A stretch of DNA of 5,361 nt, taken from positions 1-5,361 of the forward strand of contig JANYAL010000272.1 in assembly GCA_025361325.1 (NCBI GenBank), given 5' to 3'. The DNA is from Bacteroidota bacterium (GTDB lineage: Bacteria; Bacteroidota; Bacteroidia; Chitinophagales; Chitinophagaceae). The position numbers were made by a program, and so were the translations under genes. The notes beneath the pieces are model-generated. The model saw nothing but the letters and a program-made list of their open reading frames with translations, did not search any database and was not told the origin of the DNA. Positions 1-5,361 of the stretch are shown here, in pieces (positions within the stretch are counted from its first letter, which is position 1; every line of letters starts with the position of its first letter).

Positions 1-7
1 ATCAGGG

Positions 8-1342
8 TCATATTCCTGTATAATTCTGCGGGGTTATTTTTTTGAGTTCTTTTTTGACGAGGGCGGTTACTTTCAATTGATCAATGAATTTGTGTATTGA
101 CCTCTTGTCGATGGCTGATTTACCGCGGGTAAGTTCTTTCAAGGCCTCATAAGGTTTTGGATAGTGCTCCCGGCGCAGGATGGTCTGGATGGCTTCCGCT
201 ACCACAGCCCAGTTATTCTCCAGGTCTTCTTTGAGGCGGGCTTCATTCAATACCAGTTTATTGATACCTTTTTCAGTGGACTGCAGGGCCAGTATGGTAT
301 GTGCAACCGGTAAGCCTATATTGCGAAGCACGGTGGAATCAGTGAGATCACGCTGTAAACGCGATACCGGCAGTTTGGCAGAGAAATGTTCCAGCAGTGC
401 ATTGGCAATACCCAGGTTGCCTTCTGCATTCTCGAAATCGATGGGGTTCACCTTGTGTGGCATGGCGGAAGAACCCACTTCGCCTTTCTTCGTCCTTTGT
501 TTAAAATAATCCAGGCTGATATAAGTCCAGCAGTCGCGACACAGGTCTATGAGGATGGTATTGATGCGCTTGATGGCGTCAAAATGTGCGGCAAGGGTGT
601 CGTAATGTTCTACCTGGGTGGTGTATTGCTGGCGTTGGAGCCCCAATTTGTTCTCCACGAATTCGTTGGCGAACCGGATCCAGTTGTATTTCGGGTAGGC
701 CACATGGTGGGCATTGAAGTTACCGGTGGCGCCGCCAAACTTGGCGGTGAAGGGTATATAGCTGAAAAGTTGGATCTGGTTTTCAAGCCGCTCCACATAT
801 ACCATGAATTCCTTACCCAGCCGGGTGGGTGAAGCAGGTTGTCCATGGGTGCGGGCCAGCATGGGAACATCCTTCCATGCCAGGGCCAGTTTACCCAGCA
901 GGTGTTGCATGTTAATGACTGCAGGCAGGTATTCTGTTTCGATGCTGTTCTTCCACAGCAAGGGTATGGCGGTATTGTTGATATCCTGCGAGGTGAGTCC
1001 GAAATGCACCCATTCCTTAAGGTGCCCGGCACCGCATTTATCCAGCTGGGCCTTCAGGAAATATTCCACCGCCTTCACATCATGGTTGGTCTCCGATTCG
1101 GTGGCCTTCACCTGAAGCGCATCCTCCAGCGAAAAATCGGTTGCCATTTTACGCAGGTATTGCCTGGTGCGTGCATCGGTTTTGAAAAAACGTTTTTCGG
1201 AAAGGAAAAGAAAATACTCCACTTCCACCAGCACCCTGTACCTGATGAGGGCAAATTCACTGAACCAGGCTGCCAGGTGATGTAATTGTTTTCGGTACCT
1301 GCCATCGACGGGTGAAATGGAAGTGAGTTGGTTTAAATCCAT
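8..1342 (-). CDS. purB: Adenylosuccinate lyase (PurB), 444 aa
   Basis: Cytoplasmic enzyme of purine synthesis. It releases fumarate from SAICAR to give AICAR and from adenylosuccinate to give AMP. The sequence shows the fumarase/aspartase superfamily blocks in order: the N-terminal SPVDGRY (10-16), TESETNHDVKAVEYF (81-95), TSQD (117-120), THGQPASPT with the catalytic-type His166, and the signature loop GSSAMPHKVNPIDFEN (290-305), which carries the catalytic serine (Ser291 or Ser292). The SPVDGRY and NHDVKAVEYF blocks place it in the longer E. coli-like PurB group (about 456 aa in E. coli), so 444 aa is full length. I chose the ATG at 1342, giving MDLNQLTSISPVDGRY. The frame stays open to a TTG at 1366, but that TTG lies inside the putative promoter. 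The stop is TGA at 8-10. The gene is divergent from mqnA. No truncation or missing residue is seen. Confidence 0.97.
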   Translation of the reverse strand: MDLNQLTSISPVDGRYRKQLHHLAAWFSEFALIRYRVLVEVEYFLFLSEKRFFKTDARTRQYLRKMATDFSLEDALQVKATESETNHDVKAVEYFLKAQLDKCGAGHLKEWVHFGLTSQDINNTAIPLLWKNSIETEYLPAVINMQHLLGKLALAWKDVPMLARTHGQPASPTRLGKEFMVYVERLENQIQLFSYIPFTAKFGGATGNFNAHHVAYPKYNWIRFANEFVENKLGLQRQQYTTQVEHYDTLAAHFDAIKRINTILIDLCRDCWTYISLDYFKQRTKKGEVGSSAMPHKVNPIDFENAEGNLGIANALLEHFSAKLPVSRLQRDLTDSTVLRNIGLPVAHTILALQSTEKGINKLVLNEARLKEDLENNWAVVAEAIQTILRREHYPKPYEALKELTRGKSAIDKRSIHKFIDQLKVTALVKKELKKITPQNYTGI

Positions 1343-1360
1343 GATGTTACAGTAGATTTG
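1328..1360 (+). promoter_or_regulatory. Putative Bacteroidota-type promoter for mqnA
   Basis: TAGATTTG at 1353-1360 matches the -7 consensus TAnnTTTG exactly. TTGG at 1328-1331 matches the -33 TTTG at three of four positions, with a 21-bp spacer. Transcription would begin near 1366-1368, about 10 nt before the TTG start codon, giving a very short leader. The -33 part lies inside the 5' end of purB. This is motif matching only. Confidence 0.45.
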
Positions 1361-1363
1361 CGG

Positions 1364-1371
1364 CAAAAATA
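1364..1371 (-). promoter_or_regulatory. Putative -7 element for purB
   Basis: Read on the minus strand, 1371-1364 is TATTTTTG, an exact TAnnTTTG match. The start point would fall near 1357, about 15 nt before the purB ATG at 1342. No good -33 TTTG is seen at the expected distance. It lies just 3 bp from the oppositely directed mqnA -7 element, so the two promoters would interleave. The TTG at 1366 that could extend purB is the end of this element. Confidence 0.4.
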
Positions 1372-1377
1372 CATCAA

Positions 1378-2127
1378 TTGCAACAGAAGTACACCGTGGG
1401 TGCCGTAAGCTATCTCAATACCAAACCGCTGATCTATGGTTTTGAACAGGGCTTGATGGCCGACCGGGTCAACCTGGTCATAGATTACCCGTCCAGGATC
1501 GGCAAAAAGCTGCTTACCAAACAGATCGACATCGGCCTGGTGCCTGTAGCCGTTATTCCGGAAATGGCCGAAAGCCATCTCATATCTGATTATTGTATTG
1601 GTGCCCGGGGAGAAGTGTTCAGCGTTTGTTTGTTCAGTGATGTTCCCCTTGAAGAAATAAAGACTATTCTGCTGGACTACCAGAGCCGTACCTCAGTAGA
1701 ACTGCTGAAGATATTATTGCGGGATCACTGGAATATATCGCCATCTTTTATTGCTGCATCGGAGGGATATGAGAAACAGATAGGGGGTACAATCGCCGGA
1801 CTGATCATTGGCGACAGGGCCATTGAGATGCATGCACATGCTGCTTATGTTTATGACCTTGGGACCGGCTGGAAGGAAATGACGGGCCTGCCCTTTGTAT
1901 TTGCTGCCTGGGTCAGCAACCGGAAGGTGGATGAAAATTTTATTATTGATTTTAACAATGCAAATGCCTGGGGCCTGGCCCGCCTCCCCGAATTGATAGT
2001 TGGGCTGGCTGCGCCCCATGTGGACCTGCAAACCTATTATACGAAACAGATCAGTTATGAACTGGATCCGTCAAAGAAAGAAGGTTTGGAATTATTCCTG
2101 AAAATGATCAGCAGTAATGCTGTTTGA
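1378..2127 (+). CDS. mqnA: Chorismate dehydratase MqnA (futalosine menaquinone pathway), TTG start
   Basis: By family knowledge, MqnA dehydrates chorismate to 3-[(1-carboxyvinyl)oxy]benzoate, the first committed step of the futalosine route to menaquinone. The 249-residue protein has a periplasmic-binding-protein-like fold but no signal peptide, which fits a cytosolic enzyme. Hallmarks visible are [12 protein letters not shown] (7-18), [12 protein letters not shown] (51-62), [10 protein letters not shown] (78-87), SRTSVELLK (103-111), [10 protein letters not shown] (141-150) and the DLGxxW...[10 protein letters not shown] block (160-178). Length is normal for the family (about 250-280). The frame has a stop at 1342-1344 and no ATG before the conserved core. 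TTG 1378 is therefore the best start. GTG 1396 is possible but would begin right at the SYLN block. The related enzyme MqnD is less likely given these motifs. The 3' end overlaps fcl on the other strand by 20 bp. Confidence 0.93.
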   Translation: MQQKYTVGAVSYLNTKPLIYGFEQGLMADRVNLVIDYPSRIGKKLLTKQIDIGLVPVAVIPEMAESHLISDYCIGARGEVFSVCLFSDVPLEEIKTILLDYQSRTSVELLKILLRDHWNISPSFIAASEGYEKQIGGTIAGLIIGDRAIEMHAHAAYVYDLGTGWKEMTGLPFVFAAWVSNRKVDENFIIDFNNANAWGLARLPELIVGLAAPHVDLQTYYTKQISYELDPSKKEGLELFLKMISSNAV

Positions 2128-3037
2128 AATCGGCATAGGCTTTCGTCAATCCGTCTTCGAATGAAATAGCGGCTGACCAGCCAAGACCATTAAGTTTGCC
2201 TGAATCCATGAGTTTGCGGGGCGTTCCATCAGGTTTGCTTTCGTCATACTTTATATCTCCCCTGAACCCAGTTATTTTTTTCACGGTTTCTGCCAGTTCA
2301 TGGATCGAAATATCCTTGCCGCTCCCCACATTGATGTGGCCTGGCTCATTATAATGTTGCATGATGAACAGAAGGGCATCGGCCAGGTCGTCTACATACA
2401 GGAATTCACGCCTTGGAGTTCCTGTGCCCCAAACCTCAGCAAATGGGGAATTCCCGGTCATGGCCTCATGGAATTTCCTGATCAGGGCGGGTATCACATG
2501 CGAGTTCTGCAGGTCATAATTATCATTGGGTCCATACAGGTTACTGGGCATGGCCGATATAAAATTGCATCCATACTGGCTGCGGTAGGCATCACATAAT
2601 TTAATTCCCGTGATCTTGGCAATGGCATAGGGTTCATTGGAATGTTCCAGCAGCCCGGAGAGTAAATATTCCTCTTTGATGGGTTGTTGGGCAAGCCGCG
2701 GATAGATGCATGAACTGCCGAGGAACAGCAGTTTGGTGACCTGGTTGACATAAGCTGCATGAATAACATTTGATTCGATCATCAGGTTATCATACAGGAA
2801 CTGTGCCCGGTAGTTCTTGTTCGCTTGTATGCCACCCACTCTTGCTGCAGCCAGGAAAACATGGTCCGGCCTTTCTTCTGCAAAGAATGTGTCTACCCGT
2901 TGTTGGTTCCGCAGATCGAGCTGGGCAGAAGAACGCGTGACCAGGTTATGGAACCCTTCAGCCTCCAGTTTTCTTTGTATTGCCGCGCCAACCATTCCGG
3001 TATGCCCGGCTATGTATATCTTATCCGCTCTATTCAT
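2108..3037 (-). CDS. fcl: GDP-L-fucose synthase (GDP-4-keto-6-deoxymannose 3,5-epimerase/4-reductase), 309 aa
   Basis: NADPH-dependent, dual-function short-chain dehydrogenase. It epimerises GDP-4-keto-6-deoxy-D-mannose at C3 and C5, then reduces C4 to give GDP-L-fucose. Seen: the Rossmann motif GHTGMVG (11-17), LGSSCIYP (106-113) with Ser108 and the epimerisation-type Cys110, YAIAK (Tyr137, Lys141), [15 protein letters not shown] (161-175), [12 protein letters not shown] with His180, and [16 protein letters not shown] (204-219). Each catalytic residue sits one position after its E. coli counterpart (Ser107, Cys109, Tyr136, Lys140, His179). I chose the ATG at 3037, which gives the family length of about 310-320. 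An in-frame TTG at 3097 would add 20 unconserved residues inside gmd. The ATG overlaps the end of gmd by 8 nt, so the pair is probably co-transcribed and translationally coupled. The symbol wcaG is also used. Confidence 0.97.
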   Translation of the reverse strand: MNRADKIYIAGHTGMVGAAIQRKLEAEGFHNLVTRSSAQLDLRNQQRVDTFFAEERPDHVFLAAARVGGIQANKNYRAQFLYDNLMIESNVIHAAYVNQVTKLLFLGSSCIYPRLAQQPIKEEYLLSGLLEHSNEPYAIAKITGIKLCDAYRSQYGCNFISAMPSNLYGPNDNYDLQNSHVIPALIRKFHEAMTGNSPFAEVWGTGTPRREFLYVDDLADALLFIMQHYNEPGHINVGSGKDISIHELAETVKKITGFRGDIKYDESKPDGTPRKLMDSGKLNGLGWSAAISFEDGLTKAYADFKQHYC

Positions 3038-4145
3038 ACTGGGTGAGGGTAGTGAAGCCGGATTTTTTAAGGGTAAGGGATCGTTCAAAAAGTTCAAGGT
3101 CCGAGCGCATCATATCCTGTACCAGTTCATCCAGGTTATGCCTGGGTGCCCAGTCCAGTTTTGTCCTGGCCTTGGTGGCATCACCGATCAGGATATCCAC
3201 TTCTGTTGGACGGTAATACCTTTTGTCAACAGCCACCACTTCGGTACCGGGCGCTACCTGGTATTTCGGGTTATCACATTGGGTAACTACTGCGGTTTCG
3301 CTTTCCCCGCTTCCCCGGTATTGCAACGATATCCCGCAGCAGGCAAAGGCCTTCGTTACGAGGTCCCTGACTGTTGTAGTTACACCTGTAGCGATCACAT
3401 AATCTTCGGCAACGGGTTGCTGCAATATCCGCCACATGGCATCAACATAATCTTTGGCATGGCCCCAGTCGCGTTTGGCATTCAAATTTCCCAGCCATAA
3501 TTTGTTCTCCAGTCCCAGTGCGATCTGGCTCACACCCCGGGTGATCTTACGGGTAACGAAGGTCTCTCCGCGCAGCGGGCTTTCATGATTGAAAAGGATG
3601 CCGTTGCATACGAACATGTCGTAGGCTTCACGGTAGTTCACGGCGATCCAGTAGGCATATACTTTGGCTGCAGCATAGGGAGAGCGGGGATAGAATGGCG
3701 TGGTCTCCGTTTGTGGTATCTCCTGCACTTTACCAAACATCTCTGATGAAGAGGCCTGGTAGATACGGGTCTTTTTAGTCAGGCCCAGAATGCGCACGGC
3801 TTCCAGTAGCCTCAGCGGACCGACGGCATCCGTATTGGCAACATATTCAGGTATATCGAAACTGACCTTCACATGGCTCATGGCCCCCAGGTTGTATATC
3901 TCATCGGGCTGAACCTGCTGAATGATATGGATGATGCTGGAAGAATCAGTAAGGTCGCCATAGTGCAGGATCAGTCGCAGTTTCTTTTCATGGGGGTCCT
4001 GGTATATATCATCAATACGCTGGGTATTGATCAGTGAGCTGCGCCTTTTGATGCCATGCACCTCGTATCCTTTATCCAAAAGCAAATTGGCAAGGTAAGC
4101 ACCGTCCTGCCCCGTGATACCCGTAATTAGTGCCACACGTGCCAT
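3030..4145 (-). CDS. gmd: GDP-mannose 4,6-dehydratase, 371 aa
   Basis: Cytoplasmic extended short-chain dehydrogenase that converts GDP-D-mannose to GDP-4-keto-6-deoxy-D-mannose, the substrate of the Fcl product encoded immediately downstream. Seen: the N-terminal dinucleotide motif TGITGQDG (8-15), the KRRSS segment (33-37), [10 protein letters not shown] (61-70), [13 protein letters not shown] (84-96), ASSSEMFG (131-138) with Ser133 and Glu135 at the active-site Thr/Glu positions, and the YAAAK pair Tyr157/Lys161. Further on are [19 protein letters not shown] (185-203) and [20 protein letters not shown] (219-238), both typical of Gmd. Length matches the family (about 345-375). The start is ATG at 4145, directly before the Rossmann strand, with an A-rich leader and no Shine-Dalgarno motif. 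It is first in a minus-strand unit with fcl and divergent from rfbF. GDP-fucose feedback on Gmd is known in the family but cannot be judged here. Confidence 0.98.
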   Translation of the reverse strand: MARVALITGITGQDGAYLANLLLDKGYEVHGIKRRSSLINTQRIDDIYQDPHEKKLRLILHYGDLTDSSSIIHIIQQVQPDEIYNLGAMSHVKVSFDIPEYVANTDAVGPLRLLEAVRILGLTKKTRIYQASSSEMFGKVQEIPQTETTPFYPRSPYAAAKVYAYWIAVNYREAYDMFVCNGILFNHESPLRGETFVTRKITRGVSQIALGLENKLWLGNLNAKRDWGHAKDYVDAMWRILQQPVAEDYVIATGVTTTVRDLVTKAFACCGISLQYRGSGESETAVVTQCDNPKYQVAPGTEVVAVDKRYYRPTEVDILIGDATKARTKLDWAPRHNLDELVQDMMRSDLELFERSLTLKKSGFTTLTQYE

Positions 4146-4254
4146 AGTTGTTTTTTATTTTAAATATACTGCAAACATAAGATAGAAAAGATAAATCAGT
4201 AATTTTACAAATTCCTGTAACAAGCTGTGTTCATTAATCAACGGACCATAACTC
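4146..4254. promoter_or_regulatory. Divergent intergenic region between gmd and rfbF
   Basis: This 109-bp A+T-rich gap is the only sizeable non-coding stretch in the window and must hold the start signals for both sugar-nucleotide units. The minus-strand promoter motif is at 4172-4179. For rfbF, only TAATTTTA at 4200-4207 comes close to the -7 consensus, with the last base wrong and no -33 partner. No Shine-Dalgarno sequence, strong hairpin or RNA gene is apparent. Confidence 0.6.
4172..4179 (-). promoter_or_regulatory. Putative -7 element for gmd-fcl
   Basis: Read on the minus strand, 4179-4172 is TATGTTTG, an exact TAnnTTTG match. The start point would lie near 4166, leaving a leader of about 20 nt before the gmd ATG at 4145. 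The -33 region shows only a weak TTAC. Position and match suit a housekeeping-sigma promoter for the gmd-fcl unit. Confidence 0.45.
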
Positions 4255-5031
4255 ATGAAAGTAGTCATATTTGCCGGCGGATTAGGCACCCGGATCTCCG
4301 AAGAAACAGATATCCGGCCCAAGCCGATGGTTGAGATCGGGGGCAAGCCGATACTTTGGCATATCATGAAGATCTACAGCCATTACGGATTTAATGATTT
4401 CATCATTTGCCTGGGTTACAAGGGATATGTGATAAAGGAATATTTCATGAATTATTTCCTGCATAATTCCGATATCACTCTCGATTTAAAGAATAACCGT
4501 ACCGAGGTACATGGTACCAATTCAGAACCCTTTAATGTCACTTTGGTTGAAACGGGTTACGAGACTAAAACCGCAGGCCGTTTGAAACAGGTGCAGAAAT
4601 ATGTGGGCGACGAAGATTTTATGCTTACCTACGGCGACGGGGTTTGCGATGTGAACCTGAAGGACCTGCTGGCCTATCACAAGAAACATGGGAAGACCGC
4701 AACCGTTACCGCCATACAAATGGATGCCCGATTTGGCGGCATGGACCTGGGACAGGGCAGTGAAGTGATCTCTTTCCGGGAGAAGGCCAAGGATGAGAGC
4801 AAATGGATCAACGGCGGGTTCTTCGTTTTGAAGCCCGATGTTTTCAATTACCTGGAAGGGAATATGACTGGTATGATGTGGGAGGACGCTCCGCTGGAAA
4901 AGCTGACAGCAGACGGCCAGCTGGCGGCATACCGGCACCAGGGTTTCTGGAAATGTATGGATGCCCTGCGTGATAAACTGGAACTGGAAGAACTATGGAA
5001 GAACAACCAGGCAAAATGGAAGCAGTGGTAA
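4255..5031 (+). CDS. rfbF: Glucose-1-phosphate cytidylyltransferase, 258 aa
   Basis: Transfers CMP from CTP to alpha-D-glucose 1-phosphate to make CDP-glucose, the entry to CDP-deoxysugars. Seen: the nucleotidyltransferase start MKVVIFAGGLGTRISEET with GGLGTR at 8-13, RPKPMVEIGGKPILWHIM (21-38) with Lys23, FIICLGYKGYVIKEYF (49-64), TGYETKTAGRLKQV (100-113) with Arg109, TYGDGVCDV (125-133) with the metal-binding-type Asp128, INGGFFVLKPDVF (185-197), and the C-terminal EDAPLEKL (210-217) and FWKCMDALRDK (231-241) with Asp236. The long GYKGYVIKEYF segment and the FWKCMD tail separate it from glucose-1-phosphate thymidylyl- and uridylyltransferases. Length agrees with the Salmonella enzyme (about 257 aa). 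The ATG at 4255 sits right at the conserved N-terminus. The 3' end overlaps rfbG by 16 nt. The symbol ddhA is also used. Confidence 0.97.
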   Translation: MKVVIFAGGLGTRISEETDIRPKPMVEIGGKPILWHIMKIYSHYGFNDFIICLGYKGYVIKEYFMNYFLHNSDITLDLKNNRTEVHGTNSEPFNVTLVETGYETKTAGRLKQVQKYVGDEDFMLTYGDGVCDVNLKDLLAYHKKHGKTATVTAIQMDARFGGMDLGQGSEVISFREKAKDESKWINGGFFVLKPDVFNYLEGNMTGMMWEDAPLEKLTADGQLAAYRHQGFWKCMDALRDKLELEELWKNNQAKWKQW

Positions 5032-5361
5032 GCCGTCACTTTGTATCATATTATTCCGGTAAAAAGGTCTTCGTAACGGGTCATACCGGTTTTAAGGGGA
5101 CCTGGCTCATCAGTTGCCTGCATCTGGCCGGAGCTCACATTAAAGGGTATGCACTTGAACCAGAAACGACAGATGCTCTTTTTCATACCATGGCAACTGG
5201 GTTTTTGCTGGACAGTGTGATAGGTGATATCAGAGACAAGGTGAAATTACAGGAGGCAATCACATCATTTCAGCCCGATATCGTATTTCACCTGGCTGCA
5301 CAGGCACTCGTAAGACGTTCTTATGAAATTCCTGCCGAAACATTCGATGTGAACGTGGTGG
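5016..5361 (+). CDS. rfbG: CDP-glucose 4,6-dehydratase, N-terminal 115 residues (cut by window end)
   Basis: Converts CDP-D-glucose to CDP-4-keto-6-deoxy-D-glucose, so it uses the product of the preceding gene. The open frame runs from ATG 5016 off the window edge. Seen: GKKVFVTGHTGFKGTWL (15-31) with the GxxGxxG cofactor motif at 22-28, GDIRD (70-74), FQPDIVFHLAAQALVRRSYEIPAETFDVNVV (85-115) with HLAAQ at 92-96. GHTGFKG followed by HLAAQxLVRxSY is characteristic of this subfamily rather than of dTDP-glucose (RmlB) or GDP-mannose dehydratases. The catalytic Tyr-Lys pair would lie beyond the window. The start overlaps the end of rfbF by 16 nt. An in-frame ATG at 4995 would add seven residues and cannot be excluded; the frame is closed at 4974. 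The full protein is probably about 355-365 aa. The symbol ddhB is also used. Confidence 0.93.
   Translation, partial: MEAVVSRHFVSYYSGKKVFVTGHTGFKGTWLISCLHLAGAHIKGYALEPETTDALFHTMATGFLLDSVIGDIRDKVKLQEAITSFQPDIVFHLAAQALVRRSYEIPAETFDVNVV

Noticed and set aside
386..1285. Long open frames antisense to purB, including two of 148 codons
   Set aside because: They lie opposite a fully conserved purB frame and contain no recognisable domain. They are the usual by-product of codon bias in the real gene.
1343..1366. Eight-residue N-terminal extension of PurB from a TTG at 1366
   Set aside because: The ATG at 1342 gives the MDLNQLTSISPVDGRY start expected for the family, and the TTG is part of the putative -7 element, upstream of the likely transcription start.
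3038..3097. Twenty-residue N-terminal extension of Fcl from a TTG at 3097
   Set aside because: The extra residues (rich in Pro, Leu and Ser) lie wholly inside gmd coding sequence, match no part of the family, and precede a normal ATG directly before the Rossmann motif.
2817..3500. A 227-codon plus-strand frame across the fcl-gmd junction
   Set aside because: It is antisense to two well-supported genes, is rich in Cys, Pro and Ser without domain structure, and has no start signal.
4200..4207. TAATTTTA as a promoter element for rfbF
   Set aside because: It misses the final G of TAnnTTTG and has no TTTG at the proper distance upstream. It is too weak to list as a promoter of its own.
4221..4234. 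Imperfect inverted repeat around AACAAGCTGTGTT as an operator
   Set aside because: The half-sites are short and mismatched, within the range of chance in an A+T-rich gap.
4155..4367. A 70-codon minus-strand frame covering the gmd-rfbF gap
   Set aside because: Most of it is antisense to the conserved rfbF N-terminus. The remainder is A+T-rich intergenic sequence reading as an ordinary hydrophobic tail.

Overview
The window looks like a chromosomal segment from a member of the Bacteroidota, possibly the Chitinophaga/Sphingobacteria side of the phylum. The evidence is a futalosine-type menaquinone gene, protein sequences of the Bacteroidota type, no clear Shine-Dalgarno motif before any of the six starts, and three exact matches to the Bacteroidota -7 promoter consensus TAnnTTTG in the two divergent intergenic gaps. 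The taxonomic call rests on reading alone, with no database search. Coding density is very high: only two gaps exist (35 bp and 109 bp), and the other junctions are overlaps.

Layout. Positions 8-1342 (minus) hold purB, adenylosuccinate lyase. Across a 35-bp divergent gap, 1378-2127 (plus) holds mqnA, chorismate dehydratase of the futalosine pathway, starting at TTG. These two housekeeping genes border a surface-polysaccharide sugar-nucleotide region. On the minus strand, gmd (3030-4145) and fcl (2108-3037) form a translationally overlapping pair that converts GDP-mannose to GDP-L-fucose. The fcl stop runs 20 bp into the 3' end of the convergent mqnA. Across a 109-bp divergent gap, the plus strand carries rfbF (4255-5031, glucose-1-phosphate cytidylyltransferase). 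It overlaps rfbG (from 5016, CDP-glucose 4,6-dehydratase), which is cut by the window edge.

How the genes work together. gmd and fcl supply GDP-L-fucose. rfbF and rfbG supply CDP-4-keto-6-deoxy-D-glucose, the branch point to CDP-3,6-dideoxyhexoses and related branched or deoxy sugars. Two separate nucleotide-sugar routes placed back to back indicate the edge of an O-antigen, capsule or exopolysaccharide locus that probably continues beyond 5361. purB and mqnA have no metabolic link to it and probably mark the locus boundary.

I see no RNA gene, mobile element, CRISPR array or clearly novel system. The points worth a second look are the packed regulatory gap at 1343-1377, the gene overlaps, and the unknown final sugar made from the CDP branch.
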